A DNA stretch of 64,000 bases, taken from Adiantum capillus-veneris. Its lineage: Eukaryota; Streptophyta; Polypodiopsida; Polypodiales; Pteridaceae. The stretch's first letter is position 1. Every line of letters starts with the position of its first letter. The notes beneath the pieces are model-generated. The model was not told where the DNA came from. It was given only the letters and a program-made list of their open reading frames with translations, and did no database searches. This document shows, piece by piece, positions 44,957-56,378 of the stretch. The stretch lies in the NCBI GenBank assembly GCA_014529385.2, contig CM043967.1, positions 87,529,278-87,593,277 on the forward strand, written 5' to 3'. Position numbers and translations under genes: made by a program.

Positions 44957-46276
44957 CACTAGGTTGGTAACCTAACAGGACATAAAAGTGTCCTTTCAGG
45001 ATTTTGGAAAAAACCTCCAAAACCATAGCAGATCCACTCATTTTGTAAAATCCTTTAATGAGGTTATAGTTCAAAGCCTACTACACATGGAAAAAATAAG
45101 AAACTTGTAAAATTTCTCATCTTTTGGTCACACCAAGCCTCCAAAGTTGATGGACCAGTGCATTTTCATCAAAACAGTCATTTCTTACGTTTTGTTGCAT
45201 AAAAGTAAGATTAAGGATTTTTGTAGGACTTGAGATAAATTCCCTAGTTAACTTCAATGGGTGGGTGATCAGAACATATGATTGCTTCTCACTCACTATT
45301 TTTTGTTTTGCCAAAAGAAATAGGTACAAAAAAGTTGAATTTTTACCATTCTACAAACCTATCATCAAAGTTTCTATAGCCACGCTCAATACAAATAATA
45401 TATGCATGTTTTCTTAGTTCCCTATTGTCCTTTATGTTCATAAGGAGCCATGGAGCATGTCAAAAGAATAACACATCTCTTACCAAGGGGAATCTTGGGG
45501 ACAAAGATGAAGTGTTAAATACAACAAACATGAAAAAACTGGGTTCAACATTATGAGTTGTATAATCCCATAGAAATTATTCAATATCTAGCCAAATTTG
45601 ATCCTTATGACTAGATATGGTTACTACCTAAAAAATGCATGTAGTTGTCACAAGAAACTAACAATATTGAAAAAGCTATACTTGATATACTAGAATGTTT
45701 GGTTTTCTTCTATAATTGAAATAATAAACCATCGTTGTGTACTATGCAAAATAGGGTATTAGGTGCCCCAAAACTCAAGAAATATTAGCTTTATGTTACA
45801 ATATGCGACATAGAAAATTAAAATAGCATTTGGATATCATGAAATCCACCAAAAAAATTATAGAAGAGATAAAATTGGCTAAACAATAGGATTTGACAAT
45901 TTTTGTAATTTGGTCATAACTTACAACTTTAATATTTATTTCTCCCTAGAAGCATCAGGACATGTTGAGGACTACTAAAGATAGTCTCTAGCATTATAGA
46001 CCTCACAAACATGAATTCTAGAGTGGTATAGTTGCAAAAAGTTGAAAAAAGACAAAAACAGGCCCCGTTTTTTCACACAGTTTAGGTTGTGAAATGTTGT
46101 GCAAGGACAATGTTAAAGATGGAATTGATATTCCACAAAAATGTCGAGTTTTTTTCAGCTCATGAGACAATTTTATAGATACATAGAACCTCAAAATCCA
46201 TTTTGAAACTCTTGACATAATTCAAGGAAAATGGTCACTTAACAGGACATAAAAGTGTCCCATTACCAACCTAGTG
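44957..46276 (+). mobile_element. TTAA-targeted non-autonomous DNA transposon, copy B
   Basis: 1,320 bp, CACTAGGTTGGTAA...TTACCAACCTAGTG, flanked by TTAA at 44,953-44,956 and 46,277-46,280. It is closely similar to copies A (reverse) and C. No transposase ORF. Confidence 0.88.
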
Positions 46277-46280
46277 TTAA

Positions 46281-46489
46281 CTTCGCTGGCCCATCAGTCA
46301 CAGGGCCGTGGCTTATGTGGCACGGGACCTGTCCTGATGAGGTGGCGGTCCGGGGAAAGAGGTGCACCCTTTTCGTCGGAACAAGGGCCGAATCTGTGCG
46401 CTATGGCAAGCTGGGAGTTTCTGCTTTGTGGCCTTGCCCGTCCACCTCTTGTACCAACCTGCGTAGTACAATTTTCCTCTGCCTACGTT
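46281..46489. other. GC-rich segment of unknown origin
   Basis: About 210 bases, clearly richer in G and C than the surroundings, between TTAA transposon B and the broken 3' end of E6. No protein similarity is recognised. It includes CTGATGA, GAAA and GTC in hammerhead-like order, but without convincing stems. Confidence 0.4.
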
Positions 46490-47206
46490 TGATCCCTAAT
46501 CTAGAAAAGAACTCCCTTGCTTCTTCGGCATCCAACTCACCTCTATCTGCAGTGATCTCTCCCACACAACCATAACGGAAAATCACCTCATCAAGAATGA
46601 ATTTGCACATAGCTTCTGTGGTTTTAGCTCTTAATGCTCTTCCTTCAACCTAATTAGTTAGGTCCTCTCGTGCAAGAACCAAGTATCTCATCTGCCAGAG
46701 TCCTAAAGGCATTGTGACTAGATCCACAACCCATTTATAGTGCATGGCTAGTGGATATGTAGGGTGCAATCCATCACGATGTCGAACATTTGAATACATT
46801 TGACAAGTTACACATGACTCTACAAACTGAGATACATCCTTATACATACCCTTACACCCCTATGTCCAGCCCATAGACTATCATGAAACTCTTGCATGAG
46901 CTTTACTTGAGTCTCTTTTTTAAATATAACCCGTTGTGGTGTAGCACCCTTTTGTTTAGGATGCTTCCACAAGTAAGCATCCCTTAAAAAGTACCCATAT
47001 GCTTTCCTGCATATCCTCTTGAATTCTTGTTCAGACCAATCATCCTGTTTTGTTAGAGTACTCAAGTAGCTTCCAATAGAAAGCCAATCACCTTCATAAA
47101 AATATTTCAAGAACAATTCAAGTGAATTAGTCATGCAGACATTGTTACCTTTGACATGAGAGATAGAATAGAACTTTGTACCTACATCATCTCCCTCATC
47201 AATCAT
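46490..47206 (-). pseudogene. pol: E6 integrase fragment and RNase H-IN spacer
   Basis: Residues match E7: GDWLSIGSYLSTLTKQDDW, RDAYLWKH, then the integrase finger region. A 40-bp deletion between two ACACC repeats (near 46,853) removes part of the zinc finger and shifts frame. D (KWVVDLVTMP) and D (ITADRGEL) of the core remain. A TAG before VEGR is shared with E7. E6 breaks off at 46,490, so the catalytic Glu, C-terminus and 3' LTR are missing. Confidence 0.8.
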
Positions 47207-48136
47207 TTATGACTCATCTTCAAACCTTGCCCTTGATAGCATATCTGCCACTGTATTGTCTTTACCTGCAATGTTCTTAAACTCGGGATTTAAGTACTTA
47301 ATGTAGGAAATCCACCGCAACATAGCAATGTCTGGCATTGAGCAGCTTGTAATCGTCCCAAGAAGTGGTAGACAATCTGTTTCTACAACCACACATGCAC
47401 CAATTCGATACTCTTTCCCATTTTTCAAGGCTGTAACCATACCCCATAGCTCTCTCTTTATTTGTGGATAGTTTCTTTGGCGAGCACTTAGTACCTTTGC
47501 TCCAAATGTTACCACAGATCTGCGTCCTTCTTCGTCATGTTGACCTATTGCCCATCCAGTCCCTGTAGGACTCGTGTCTACTCTCACAATTACTGGCCTT
47601 TGACACTCATAGTCTACCTTTCTCAAAGTTGGTGCTGACTAGAGCAACTCCTTTAGCTTTTTCATGGATTTTACATGTTCTTCTGTCCATTTAGACTTTT
47701 GATTCTTTCTAAGCAACTGATAAAGAGGATCAGCTACATGTGCATAATGTGGAATCCAAACAACATAGAAGACACATGCTCCCGAAAACCTTCTAGCCTC
47801 AATGATGCTAGTGCATTCTTTCATTCTTTGGATGGCATCTACCTCTGTTGGACAAGGTTTCGTACCATATGGCCCGCACATGTGCCCCACAATTAGCACT
47901 TCATTGACACCAAACATAGACTTTTTCCGTGACAATGTAAGATTCACTTCCTCCAACTTAGACAAAATTTTATCACAATCATTTATGTGATTTACCACAA
48001 ACCTGCAACATCCCTTGAGATCCAAAGCTTCATCTTTGTCACTTTCTTCACATCCTTTGATAGGCAAATGATCAATGAAAGGCATTGTGATTTGAGGAAT
48101 AAAGTCACGTATGCCCTTATTTATCCCATTCATCAT
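47207..48136 (-). pseudogene. pol: E6 RT palm/thumb and RNase H
   Basis: The RT catalytic box reads FIDHLPIKG, where E7 and E8 have FIDDLPIKG, so the second catalytic Asp is lost. Thumb motifs ECTSIIEARRFSGACVFYV and RNase H motifs (VRVDTSPTGTGWAIGQ, KRELWGMVTAL, VVVETDCLPLLG, DNTVADMLSRARF) follow. TAG at 47,639-47,641 is CAG in E7, and TAA at 47,207-47,209 is CAA in E7, both direct C-to-T changes. Confidence 0.85.
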
Positions 48137-48368
48137 ATGTGCAATCTAATTGGTAGCTCCCTGTGGGTGGCAAGGTACACATCCTTACCAAACCCAAAGG
48201 TTTCCTCACGGTTGTCAAGTCTCTGCTTTTGATTGCAAGCTAAAATTGATCATACCCTGAGTAGAGATCCCCCATTGATTAGATTTCCCTCCCTACGAAC
48301 GCCTCTGCAAACTCATCCACAATTAGACCTATACCTACATTTCTAATTGTCACCACTGCAATCTCGCT
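48137..48368 (-). pseudogene. pol: E6 remnant of RT palm after an internal deletion
   Basis: Short RT stretch homologous to E7 56,400-56,580. About 870 bases present in E7 (linker plus RT fingers, about 56,580-57,450) are absent here. The family-specific extra four bases in the LPQG motif (CCACCCACAGGG on the minus strand, near 48,165) are present. Confidence 0.75.
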
Positions 48369-49016
48369 TTACAATGGTACTTGGCCAAAACCCATCATTT
48401 CTATATGATCATGAAACTCTTTGCTCACCTTTGGTAAAGGATGTTCTCTAATATTTTCACGGTTTCTTTCATGGTTTACACAAATTGTGAGAAATTGGAC
48501 ACCTCGTTTACCATCTTTGCTACGTATCCTAGCATATGCTGAACCATCATCCATTACCTTTGTTTCCATTCGAACTCCCACAATGTAGGGTTGTCCAAGG
48601 ATGAGATGATATGAAGATGTATCCTGTACAGAGAAGTTTTGGTCAATCTTTGCATCACCTATTGTCACCTTCACACCTGGACATGCTGCATACAATTCAC
48701 CGGATGAATTGTTTGCCACTTTCACCATCCAACCATGATCTGTGTCCATCGACCATTTGCACTTGTTGTAGAGACTCTTTGACATTATGTTTAGTTCTGA
48801 AGCTTGGTCAATCAAGGCAACAAATGGCTCTTCAAGATCACCTACCTTGACCAAAGTTTTTGTAGTAGCCCTTGCCCGGTTACTTCGTGAATAGTAGCTC
48901 CTAGAAATAGCTTCAACTTCTTCATCATCATTTGAGAAATGCACTTGCTTCACTCTCCCACTATATTGGTAGCATCCTACCACAGCTCCATCATCCGCCT
49001 TATTTTGTAGCTGCAT
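48369..49016 (-). pseudogene. E6 aspartic protease ORF
   Basis: Own frame, overlapping the gag end by about 40 bases and -1 relative to it. Protease core FVALIDQASELNIMSKSLYNKC: the catalytic D-x-G is D-Q-A here, against D-H-G in E8, so it is inactive. It continues with SSYHLILGQPYIVGVRM. It ends at TAA 48,369, 21 bases after the slippery GGGTTTT (48,387-48,393, minus strand). Confidence 0.8.
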
Positions 49017-50780
49017 TCCGTGTGTCTTTGAGGTTTCCCCTTCAACCGTGGACGAGAAACTTTAGGAAGGGTTTGCCTCTTCCTCTTGATGATGTCAATG
49101 ATGTCCTCGTGGAATTCACACTTTGCAATGCCAAGAACTTCTCCCAGAGTAAACTCAATCTTGTTATTCAACATCCTTTCATCCAAGACTTTCTTTAAAT
49201 CTGTAGCAACCTCAATATCAGATTGTAGTTTATAAGTTGGGCCTTTTGTCTTACCTTTTGTTGGCTCTTTCTTTTTTCGTGTTGTAGACTCCTCCATGAG
49301 TACTTCAGGTGGAGATGCTCCTTTTGTTGAGGGTGTTTGAGAAGGCATTGAGTCGCTTCTTCCCCCACTTCTAGAAGCTCTTTTTGATGGTCCTTCATCG
49401 ACATTCTCACGTCTGCGCTTCTCTTCTACAATTGACTCATTTTGTTGGCATTTTGTAATGTAGGCATGCACTGACAATGAGTCCACTAGATCATTCCATC
49501 CTGTTTCTAAACGTATGCAATCACCTGCTTCATGTAGAATCTCTTTTGTAAGATTTCCCTTTTTAGCTAATTGCATGACATTTGGCCAAATTTGACCATG
49601 ATGGTCACTCACCTCTTCATCACAAAAATGCTCAATTTTTACTCCATAAGTAGTAGCCTCAACTGAAGAGGTGGCATGCTTAGTTGCCATATCTTCAACT
49701 AAGGTTTGCATTCCCCCCTTCCCAAAGTTAGTTCTCAAGGGTAGACTTGTCTCTCTTAAGTGGATTTTACCATCCTTAAAAACGACAACATCTTTTGACA
49801 AAGCATCACTAAAATCATCACAATCCCTTCTTACATGGTCTGTACTATCACACAAAATACATCTATTAACAAACCCTTCTTTGGGCTGTTGTCTTTGCCT
49901 AGGAAGTGGCGCTAATGGTTGGCCTTTTTCTTCAAGTTTTGCAAGCTTCACCTTCAAGTGACGCATTCCCTTCACCAGCTCATCTAGCATGGACTCATCA
50001 AACTTAGAAGCGATAAAAGTAGGCTTTACCATTTTGCTAGAAGTTGAGGTGGAAGGACTTGTAGTGTTTACTACCATCTTGTCCCTTCTTCTTTGTCGTT
50101 TGGCAAGCAGTGAGACAGCACCTTCAACCTCATTCCAGTCGGTCTTTATTTCTTGCTCAGCATCTTTATCTTCAAGAAGAAGCTCCAAATTCTCTTGAAA
50201 CTCTTTATTTTCAACTTGTAAGAAAAGGTTTGTCTTCTCTGCATCTAGTGTCTTGTAAGAAAAGATCTGTCTTCTCTACATCTAGTGTCGCCCTTTCTGT
50301 CCTTGTGAGTTGTGCATAGCGCCGCTCAAATTCCCTAAGTAGCTCTGTTATTGATAGTCCTTGCTTTGGCTTGACTACCCATTCTAAGAATGTCCTTTTG
50401 GTCACTCTCTCAGAGTCCTCCATGAAATATTCCTCCTTTAAATCTACTTTGAGTTCTTCCCAATTTCTCCCATGCCCATCTTTAATTGCCCTAACATGGT
50501 CCCTTATTTTTGGAGCAACAACTAGCTCAAATCTTTGAATCATCTCACCTTCTGACACGCGATGCAGCTCCATCTCCTTCACATACTCGCGTAAGTACTT
50601 GGTTACATCTTTTCCATTGAATTGATCCATTCTGTTGATGACCGCTTGTATGGCCTTCGTTGCTAAAATCTCCCTTCTTTCAGTGGCATGTTGTTGTTGC
50701 ATGAACATTGCAAATGCTTGAAACATGTGCATTCTTGTTGGGTCAAAATAAATACCTTGTTGCTCAACATGATCACCCAT
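48977..50780 (-). pseudogene. gag: E6 Gag
   Basis: ATG 50,780 (MGDHVEQQG). Capsid-like region RMDQFNGKDVTKYLREYVKEM ... EELKVDLKEEYF ... LREFERRYAQL. A 37-bp tandem duplication (50,215-50,251 and 50,252-50,288) shifts the frame. The second part (from 50,188) carries a CCHC knuckle (CILCDSTDHVRRDC) and a Ser/Lys-rich region, and ends KIRRMMELW at TAG 48,977. It would form the particle and bind RNA. Confidence 0.8.
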
Positions 50781-50807
50781 GGTTACCCACAAACTCTCAC
50801 CCTGGCA

Positions 50808-50827
50808 GTTTCACGTCGGGTTCACCA
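50808..50827 (-). promoter_or_regulatory. E6 primer-binding site candidate
   Basis: TGGTGAACCCGACGTGAAAC on the minus strand, six bases from the LTR end (TGTTGAG on plus at 50,834). It is conserved in E7 at 59,866-59,885. The tRNA is not identified. Confidence 0.65.
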
Positions 50828-50833
50828 AAAATA

Positions 50834-53800
50834 TGTTGAGAAATTTACGGTCTTGCCAGGAAAGCACTGGGCTTATGGTTGCGAGAGTTTGTGAGATAAC
50901 TCCAAAAGAGTATATGAAGGGGTTAAACCATAGATGCCGTGAAGACTAGGATGTGGAAAGAAGTGCAATCAAAGAAGCTCCACTCTTTCTCTCTTGCACT
51001 CACATACACAAAGAAAGAACACAAAAGAGAATGTCAAAATAACACAAAGATGAAAACATCAAGGCTATGGTCATATCGTATCATGGGTAGTATGAAAGGG
51101 TTAATAGATGAGTTAATGGCATTCAATCTTGGTTGACCAAATAGGCTCGAATTGTCTTTGGAATTGTAGTTTTGTGCTTACCATAATATATATATTTTGT
51201 CTAGTGATTGGGATTAATTGTGTCTACAAATCCTCTTGGTTCATAGCAAGATAACTACGCTTACGTAAAAAGAAAAGTTATAGTCTATGAGAGGTAGTAT
51301 AATGGGATCGGGTGATAGAAGTATCTCATTGAGCCTTTCTGGGCCAAAGAGAAACACTATACGTTGTTGAAAGTGTATTTTACGGCTAATCCATACGTTA
51401 ATTCTAATAGATCGTACAGAGTGAAAGCGATAGAAATTATCATCATGTGGATTATTTATCTAGGATAACTGTAGTATGTGTAAAATGTAGATATGAGAGA
51501 ATAAAAGGGAGGAGAAGAGAAGAGAGTTTCCCTCCCAAGCCCTATTCTTGCCCGTAGGCAATAAGAATACTGCGGAGAGAGATGTACCTGTAGCAAGGAG
51601 AACCTAAAATTTGTAGAGAGGATGAATTACTAAGAGTGAGAGAGATACATTTGGTTAACACTAGGTTGGTAACCTAACAGGACATAAAAGTGTCCTTTCA
51701 GGGTTTTGAAAAAAACCTCCAAAACCATAGTAGATCCACTCATTTTGTAAAATCCTTTCATGAGGTTATAGTTCAAGGCCTACTATGCATGGAAAAAACA
51801 AGAAACTTGTAAAATTTCTCATCTTTTGGTCACACCAAGCCTCCAAAGTTGATGGACCAGCACATTTTCATCAAAATAGTCATTTCTTACGTTTTGTTGC
51901 ATAAAAATAAGATTAGGGATTTTTGTAGGACTTAAGATAAATTCCCTAGTTAACTTCAATGGGTTGGTGATCAGAATATATGATTGCTTCTCACTCACTA
52001 TTTTTTGTTTTGCCAAAAGAAATAGGTACAAAAAAGTTGAATTTTTACCATTCTGCAAACCTATCATCAAAGTTTCTATAGCCATGCTCAATACAAATAA
52101 TATATGCATGTTTTCTTAGTTTCCTATTGTCCTTTAGGTTCATAAGGAGTCATGGAGCATGTCAAAATAATAATACATCTCTTACCAAGGGGAATCTTGG
52201 GGACAAAGATGAAGTGTTAAATACAGCAAACATGAAAAAACTGGGTTCAGCATTATGAGTTGTAGAATCCCATAGAAACTATTCAATATCTAGCCAAATT
52301 TGATCCTTATGACTAGATATGGTTACTACCTACAAAATGCTAGTTGTCACAAGAAACTAACTATATTGAAAAAGGTATACTTGATATACTAAAATGTTCC
52401 GTTTTCTTCTATAATTGAAAAAATCAACCATCGTCGTCTACTATGCAAAATAGGGTATTAGGTGCCCCAAAACTCAAGGAATATTAGCTTTATGTAACAA
52501 TATGCGATATAGAAAATCAAAATTTCATTTGGATATCATGAAAGACACCAAAAAAATCATAGAAGAGCTAAAATTGGCTAAAAAGCAGGATTTGACAATT
52601 TTTGTAATTTGGTCATAACTTACAACTTTAACATTTATTTCTCCCTAGAAGCATCAGGACATGTTGAGGACTACTAAAGATAGTTCTCTAGCATTATAGA
52701 CCTCACAAACATTAATTGTAGAGTGGTATAGTTGCAAAAAGTTAAAAAAAAACTAAAAACAGGACCCATTTTTTCACACAGTTTAGGTTGTGAAATGTTG
52801 TGCAAGGACAAGGTTAAAGATGGAATTGATATTCCAAAAAAATGTCGAGTTTTTTTCAGCTCATGAGACAACTTTCTAGACAGATAGCACCTCAAAATCC
52901 ATTTTGAAACTCTTGACATAATTCAAGGAAAATGGTCACTTAACAGGACATAAAAGTGTCCCATTACCAACCTAGTGTTAAGGAGATGAAATTAGATATA
53001 TATATATATATGTTAGATTAGAGATAAAAAGAAAACAACAAGAAATCAAGAAAACATTAATGTAGAACACATCTTACTTGACAAACCCTTCGACACCATT
53101 ATTGATGGAGAGAGAAGAAGAGGGAAGAATTCAACGTTGATTGATACGCCAAGTCCAAGACCTTCTTTGATTAGAGTTGATCTTCCAAGGATATCGTACA
53201 AGAATGGCTAGTCTTTCTCTAGGAGAAAGTGTAGGCTTGGGCTTATGTTAATTAATGGCTAAGTACAATTTAGCATTACTACTCCCTCCCTCAATAATTA
53301 CTCTCATCAATGGCTTGAATGCTTGAGTGGTTTTCAAGGAATAAAAGGTCCCCTTTTATACAAAAAGAGAGGAGCCAGTGTGAACAGAAATTGGAAAGGT
53401 TGGAAATGAGCTGTCCCTGCATGATGTGGGCAGACTGGGGTCCAATAGTTTGATCATATCTCCTCAACCATGGCTCCAAATAAAAAAGTAAAAATATGGG
53501 CAGAAAATTCAGCTCATTAGCTATGATTTTCATTTTAAAATCGTTTTCCAATTCGGATTGGAACCATGTGTAAAAAAATCATCAAAATAGGATCCATTTC
53601 TGGTAGCAAAAGTCTTCATGTGGTCCCCTTAGCATAGACTTTCATTTGATTCCAAAGGACACCTCATGCCATATGAAAGCATGAGATTTCTCCTTGACAA
53701 ATTTTTGTAATCATGCTTGCAATAATGCATTAAAATAAGTGTATCTTTGAAATCATGCCACCTAGTGTCCCACTAGGATTTGATTCCTTCCTAGTAGCTA

Positions 53801-54150
53801 TTTAAAAAGAAATATAAGAAAAATATGAAAAATACACAGAATATATATATATTGGATTTTACCCTAGATATAGGATCTAACTAGGGTGTGAGATGATAAT
53901 GAGATAGTAGAAATAAAGAATCAATGATTTTTGTCCCAAGTTAAAGAGGCGGAGCTATTGATGCTTTTCCCATAGTATTTTCTGATGGTAAAGTAAGAAT
54001 AGGTTACCCTTGAGAAAAATAATAGGATGAGATAGAAGGCTTATTATTATAATTAAATATGCATATGTACATTATAGAAAAGATAATTATGTATCTAAAA
54101 AATTACAAGATAGATCTTGTAGCATGCGTTCCCACTATGTTCGTTTCACA
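50834..54150 (-). repeat. LTR shared by E6 (5') and E7 (3'), containing TTAA transposon C
   Basis: Minus-strand LTR beginning TGTCGTGCTGTG (54,150) after the polypurine AGAGGGGGTGGA and ending TTTCTCAACA (50,834) before the E6 PBS. It is 3,317 bp long, or 1,994 bp without the transposon and its extra TTAA. One LTR serves two internal regions, the mark of a tandem array. Regulatory signals are not clear; there is a TATATATA run at about 52,996-53,010. Confidence 0.8.
51659..52977 (+). mobile_element. TTAA-targeted non-autonomous DNA transposon, copy C
   Basis: 1,319 bp with the same 14-bp inverted ends as A and B and TTAA at 51,655-51,658 and 52,978-52,981. The surrounding LTR sequence (ATTTGG-TTAA ... 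TTAA-GGAGATGA) is found uninterrupted, with one TTAA, in the E7 5' LTR at 60,636-60,639. This is direct proof of the target duplication and element ends. Confidence 0.93.
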
Positions 54151-54857
54151 GCACGACATCCACCCCCTCTAAACCTGCATTCCTCCGGTATGTGCCACAT
54201 TATTTCTTTGTAAGATCAGCCCTCTTGTACATCTTCCTTGCTTTCTTCTTCACTCGTTGATTCCAAAGCTTCATCTTAACTTTGATCTTTACCTGTGGTT
54301 TGCTCTTCTTCCTCATCAACATCTTCTGGATCATTGTCTCCTCTTCTCTTAAACATTTTGATCCTTTTTCCTGCAATGGGAATCTTTACTTCTGGACCAT
54401 CTAGTTCAGACAAGCTGTAAGTAGCATTTTCAACCTTGCATTTTTGAGTCATTCTTTTGCAGCTTCAATGTCTCCTGGTCTTCTCTCTAGCTGCCTTATA
54501 CGCAGTGCAAGGAGATCTTCCCTGCTAAGCCCCTCTTGCCAAGGTAGTACACTCCATGTGGGAATTGTATCTTCAATCTTCAATTGTATCCATGTGGGAA
54601 TTAGCTTTAATGATAGGAGGATTCCCTCTTTCACTCTTTCCATTGCCTTCAGGGTTGTAAGCTGTAGTAAGAGAAAGCTTGATCCCTAATCTAGAAAAGA
54701 ACTCCCTTGCTTCTTCGGCATCCAACTCACCTCTATCTGCAGTGATCTTTCCCACACAACCATAACGGAAAATCGCCTCATCAAGAATGAATTTGCACAT
54801 AGCTTCTGTGGTTTTAGCTCTTAATTCTCTTCCTTCAACCTAATTAGTTAGGTCCTC
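54151..54857 (-). pseudogene. pol: E7 integrase C-terminal part
   Basis: Integrase core with D (ITADRGEL) and E (PEGNGKSERGN), then a break, LSREDLLALRIRQLERRPGDIEAAKE, and in another frame ATYSLSELDGPEVKIPIAGKRIKMFKRR. The order and wording of this tail match fungal Gypsy integrases, with the middle of the domain missing. It ends with an acidic tail and a polypurine tract beside the LTR at 54,150. Confidence 0.75.
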
Positions 54858-56378
54858 TCATTCAAGAACCAAATATCTCATCTGCCAGAGTCCTAAAGGC
54901 ATTGTGACTAGATCCACAACCCATTTATAGTGCATGGCTAGTGGATATGTAGGGTGCAATCCATCACGATGTCGAACATTTGAATACATTTGACAAGTTA
55001 CACATGACTCTACAAACTGAGAGACATCTTTATACATACCCTTACACCAATATTTTTCTTTCAACTTGGAGAAGGTTGCCCATACACCCCTATGTCGAGC
55101 CCATAGACTATCATGAAACTCTTGCATGAGCTTTACTTGAGTCTCTTTTTCAAATACAACCTGTTGTGGTGTAGCACCCTTTTGTTTAGTATGCTTCCAC
55201 AAGTAAGCATCCCTTAAAAAGTACCCATATGCTTTCCTGCATATCCTCTTGAATTCTTCTTCAGACCAATCATCCTGTTTTGTTAGAGTACTCAAGTAGC
55301 TTCCAATAGAAAGCCAATCACCTTCATAAAAATATTTCAGGAACAATTCAAGTGAATTAGTCATGCAGACATTGTTACCTTTGACATGAGAGATAGAATA
55401 GAAATTTGTACCTACATCATCTCCCTCATCAATCATTTGTGACTCATCTTCAAACCTTGCCCTTGATAGCATATCTGCCACTGTATTGTCTTTACCTGCA
55501 ATGTTCTTAAACTCGGGATTTAAGTACTTAATGTAGGCAATCCACCGCAACATAGAAATGTCTGGCATTGAGCAGCTTGTAATCGTCCCAAGAAGTGGAA
55601 GACAATCTGTTTCTACAACCACACAGGCACCAATTAGGTACTCTTTCCCATTTTTCAAGGCTGTAACCATACCCCATAGCTCTCTCTTTATTTGTGGATA
55701 GTTTCTTTGGCGATAACTTAGTACCTTTGCTCCAAATGTTACCACATACCTGCGTCCTTCTTCGTCATCTTGACGTATTGCCCATCCAATCCCTGTAGGA
55801 CTCATGTCTATTGTCACAATTACTGGCCTTTGACACTCATAGTCTACCTTTCTCAAAGTTGGTGTTGACTGGAGCAACTCCTTTAGCTTTTTCATGGATT
55901 TTACATGTGCTTCTGTCCATTTAAACTTTTGATTCTTTCTACATAACTGATAAAGAGGATCAGCTAAATGTGCAAAATGTGAAATCCAAATAACATAGAA
56001 GACACATGCTCCCAGAAACCTTCTAACCTCAATGATGCTAGTGCATTCTGTCATTCTTTGGACGCCATCTACCTTTGCTGGAGAAGGTTTCCTACCATAT
56101 GGCCCGCACATGTGCCCCACAATGAGCACTTCATTGACACCAAATATAGAATTTTTCCCTGACAATGTAAGATTCACTTCTTCCAACTTAGACAAAATTT
56201 TATCACAATCATTTATGTGATTTACCACAAACCTACAACATCCCTTGAGATCCAAAAATTCATCTTTGTCACTTTCTTCACATCCTTTGATAGGCAAATC
56301 ATCAATGAAAGGCATTGTGATTTGAGGAATAAAGTCACGTAAGACCTTATTCATCCCATTCACCATATGTGCAGCCAA
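54858..56378 (-). pseudogene. pol: E7 RT palm/thumb, RNase H and integrase N-terminus
   Basis: 506 open codons. RT catalytic FIDDLPIKG near the start, thumb RRFLGACVFYVIW, RNase H (VTIDMSPTGIGWAIRQDDEEG, KRELWGMV, VVETDCLPLL, NTVADMLSRARF). Integrase has an HHCC finger (EFHDSLWARH ... CVTCQMYS) and first core D (WVVDLVTMPLG). TGA at 54,858 is CGA in E6. It is joined to the upstream RT frame only across a four-base insertion in the LPQG motif. Confidence 0.88.

Noticed and set aside
46331-46380. Hammerhead ribozyme: CTGATGA (46,334), GAAA (46,355) and GTC (46,375) in the right order
   Set aside because: I cannot form the required stem II (no G-C closing pair before GAAA), and stem I does not pair beyond one or two bases. 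An Infernal search with hammerhead models would decide.
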